Part shown: positions 12,311 through 12,677 of the stretch, piece after piece
Position numbering within the stretch: position 1 is the stretch's first letter
How the letters are laid out: every line of letters begins with the position of its first letter
Assembly (NCBI GenBank): GCA_013330055.1
Contig: DUJB01000029.1
Location: 1-12,677, forward strand
Direction: 5' to 3'
Source of the DNA: Nitrosopumilaceae archaeon
GTDB taxonomy: Archaea > Thermoproteota > Nitrososphaeria > Nitrososphaerales > Nitrosopumilaceae
Length of the DNA: 12,677 nt
Notes under the pieces: generated by a model
Told to the model about the DNA's origin: nothing
Databases searched by the model: none
What the model saw: the letters and a program-made list of their open reading frames with translations, nothing else
Made by a program: the position numbers and the translations under genes

Positions 12311-12677
12311 TCAATTTCTTCCTAAAACATTTAGAACTCTATTTGGTATGTCATTTAATCTACTAACTGCAAGTGTATTTTCATATCCAAGATGTTTCAG
12401 ATTACTAGCAATTATTGTTGATATCATTGGACTTGGACCCACTCCAATTGCAACCATCTTAATACCTAAAAGCTTGAATGTATGTACCATTGCACGAACT
12501 GCATCAGGATCAGATGGTTCGCCATCAGACAAAGTAAGGAATATGTCTGGTTTTTTTGAGCGTATCATTGGAAGCATTAGTGAATAAACTTCCGCTAGGG
12601 GAGTGCCACCATTTGCTTTTATCTGGGCTAATCTTTTTGCAGCCATGTTATTCCACTTGATATTTTCCGGTTTGATT
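12311..12677 (-). CDS. von Willebrand A-domain protein, C-terminal part (runs off window)
   Basis: Only the C-terminal part is present: the frame is open from the stop at 12311 through the window edge, with ten further codons upstream of the methionine at 12646. It shows two MIDAS-type motifs of a vWA domain: GGTPLAE (residues 14-20 counted from that methionine), providing the metal-binding threonine, and LSDGEPSD (39-46), providing the aspartate. An IKMVAIGVG strand follows. This arrangement resembles vWA domains of CobT/BchD-like chelatase partners and of MoxR-associated proteins, in which an AAA+ ATPase acts together with the vWA protein. The partner and N-terminal part lie outside the window, so function is not assigned. 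The ASCH gene follows directly without a gap. Confidence 0.8.
   Translation of the reverse strand, partial: IKPENIKWNNMAAKRLAQIKANGGTPLAEVYSLMLPMIRSKKPDIFLTLSDGEPSDPDAVRAMVHTFKLLGIKMVAIGVGPSPMISTIIASNLKHLGYENTLAVSRLNDIPNRVLNVLGRN

Noticed and set aside
1..12677. CRISPR array, insertion sequence or integrated element
   Set aside because: I found no regularly spaced repeats, transposase or integrase, no terminal inverted repeats and no tRNA-associated attachment site; the gene content is core chromosomal.

Overview
The window looks like chromosome from an ammonia-oxidising-type thaumarchaeon (Nitrososphaerota, probably Nitrosopumilales). It carries an archaeal TATA-binding protein (TBP), an ABCE1/RLI ribosome-recycling factor, an archaeal Ard1/RimI-type N-acetyltransferase and a 5S rRNA gene standing apart from any 16S/23S genes. 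The DNA is AT-rich, and most first genes have a TATA-like element centred about 25-30 bases upstream of the start codon with no Shine-Dalgarno site, which is the signature of leaderless archaeal transcripts. The assignment is by recognition of protein families and was not confirmed by a search.

Layout. Bases 1-303 hold no gene I can support. A small CbtB-like membrane protein (304-519) and tbp (718-1281) follow on the plus strand. pyrE (minus) and a divergent LarA-like protein (plus) leave from one short AT element at 1934-1942. A site-2-protease-type metalloprotease (minus) and an Ard1-like acetyltransferase (plus) leave from the palindromic region around 4150. A two-helix membrane protein lies at 4741-4965. 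On the minus strand, abce1 and a Trm5-like tRNA methyltransferase form a four-base-overlapping pair (7637 down to 5020). The 5S rRNA gene is at 7716-7831. A HicB-like small protein (minus) and a 42-residue C2H2 zinc-finger protein (plus, 8146-8274) again diverge from one central AT element.

From 8479 to 11826 a tight plus-strand operon encodes the core of the non-oxidative pentose phosphate pathway. It runs: a 20-codon leader ORF, then transketolase N-terminal half fused to ribulose-5-phosphate 3-epimerase, then transketolase C-terminal half, then a TalC/FSA-type transaldolase. The last three genes overlap by four bases each, and the two internal genes have Shine-Dalgarno sequences that the leaderless first genes lack. 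The right end holds a minus-strand pair: the C-terminal part of a von Willebrand A-domain protein running off the window, and an ASCH-domain protein.

Functionally the window combines information processing (TBP, ABCE1, Trm5-like, 5S rRNA, N-acetyltransferase), pyrimidine and pentose supply (PyrE, the pentose phosphate operon; ribose 5-phosphate leads to PRPP, the PyrE cosubstrate) and several small or poorly characterised proteins. The most noteworthy items are the transketolase-epimerase fusion with its leader ORF, the repeated use of a single AT element between divergent leaderless genes, the LarA-like protein lacking recognisable nickel-cofactor motifs, and the zinc-finger miniprotein.
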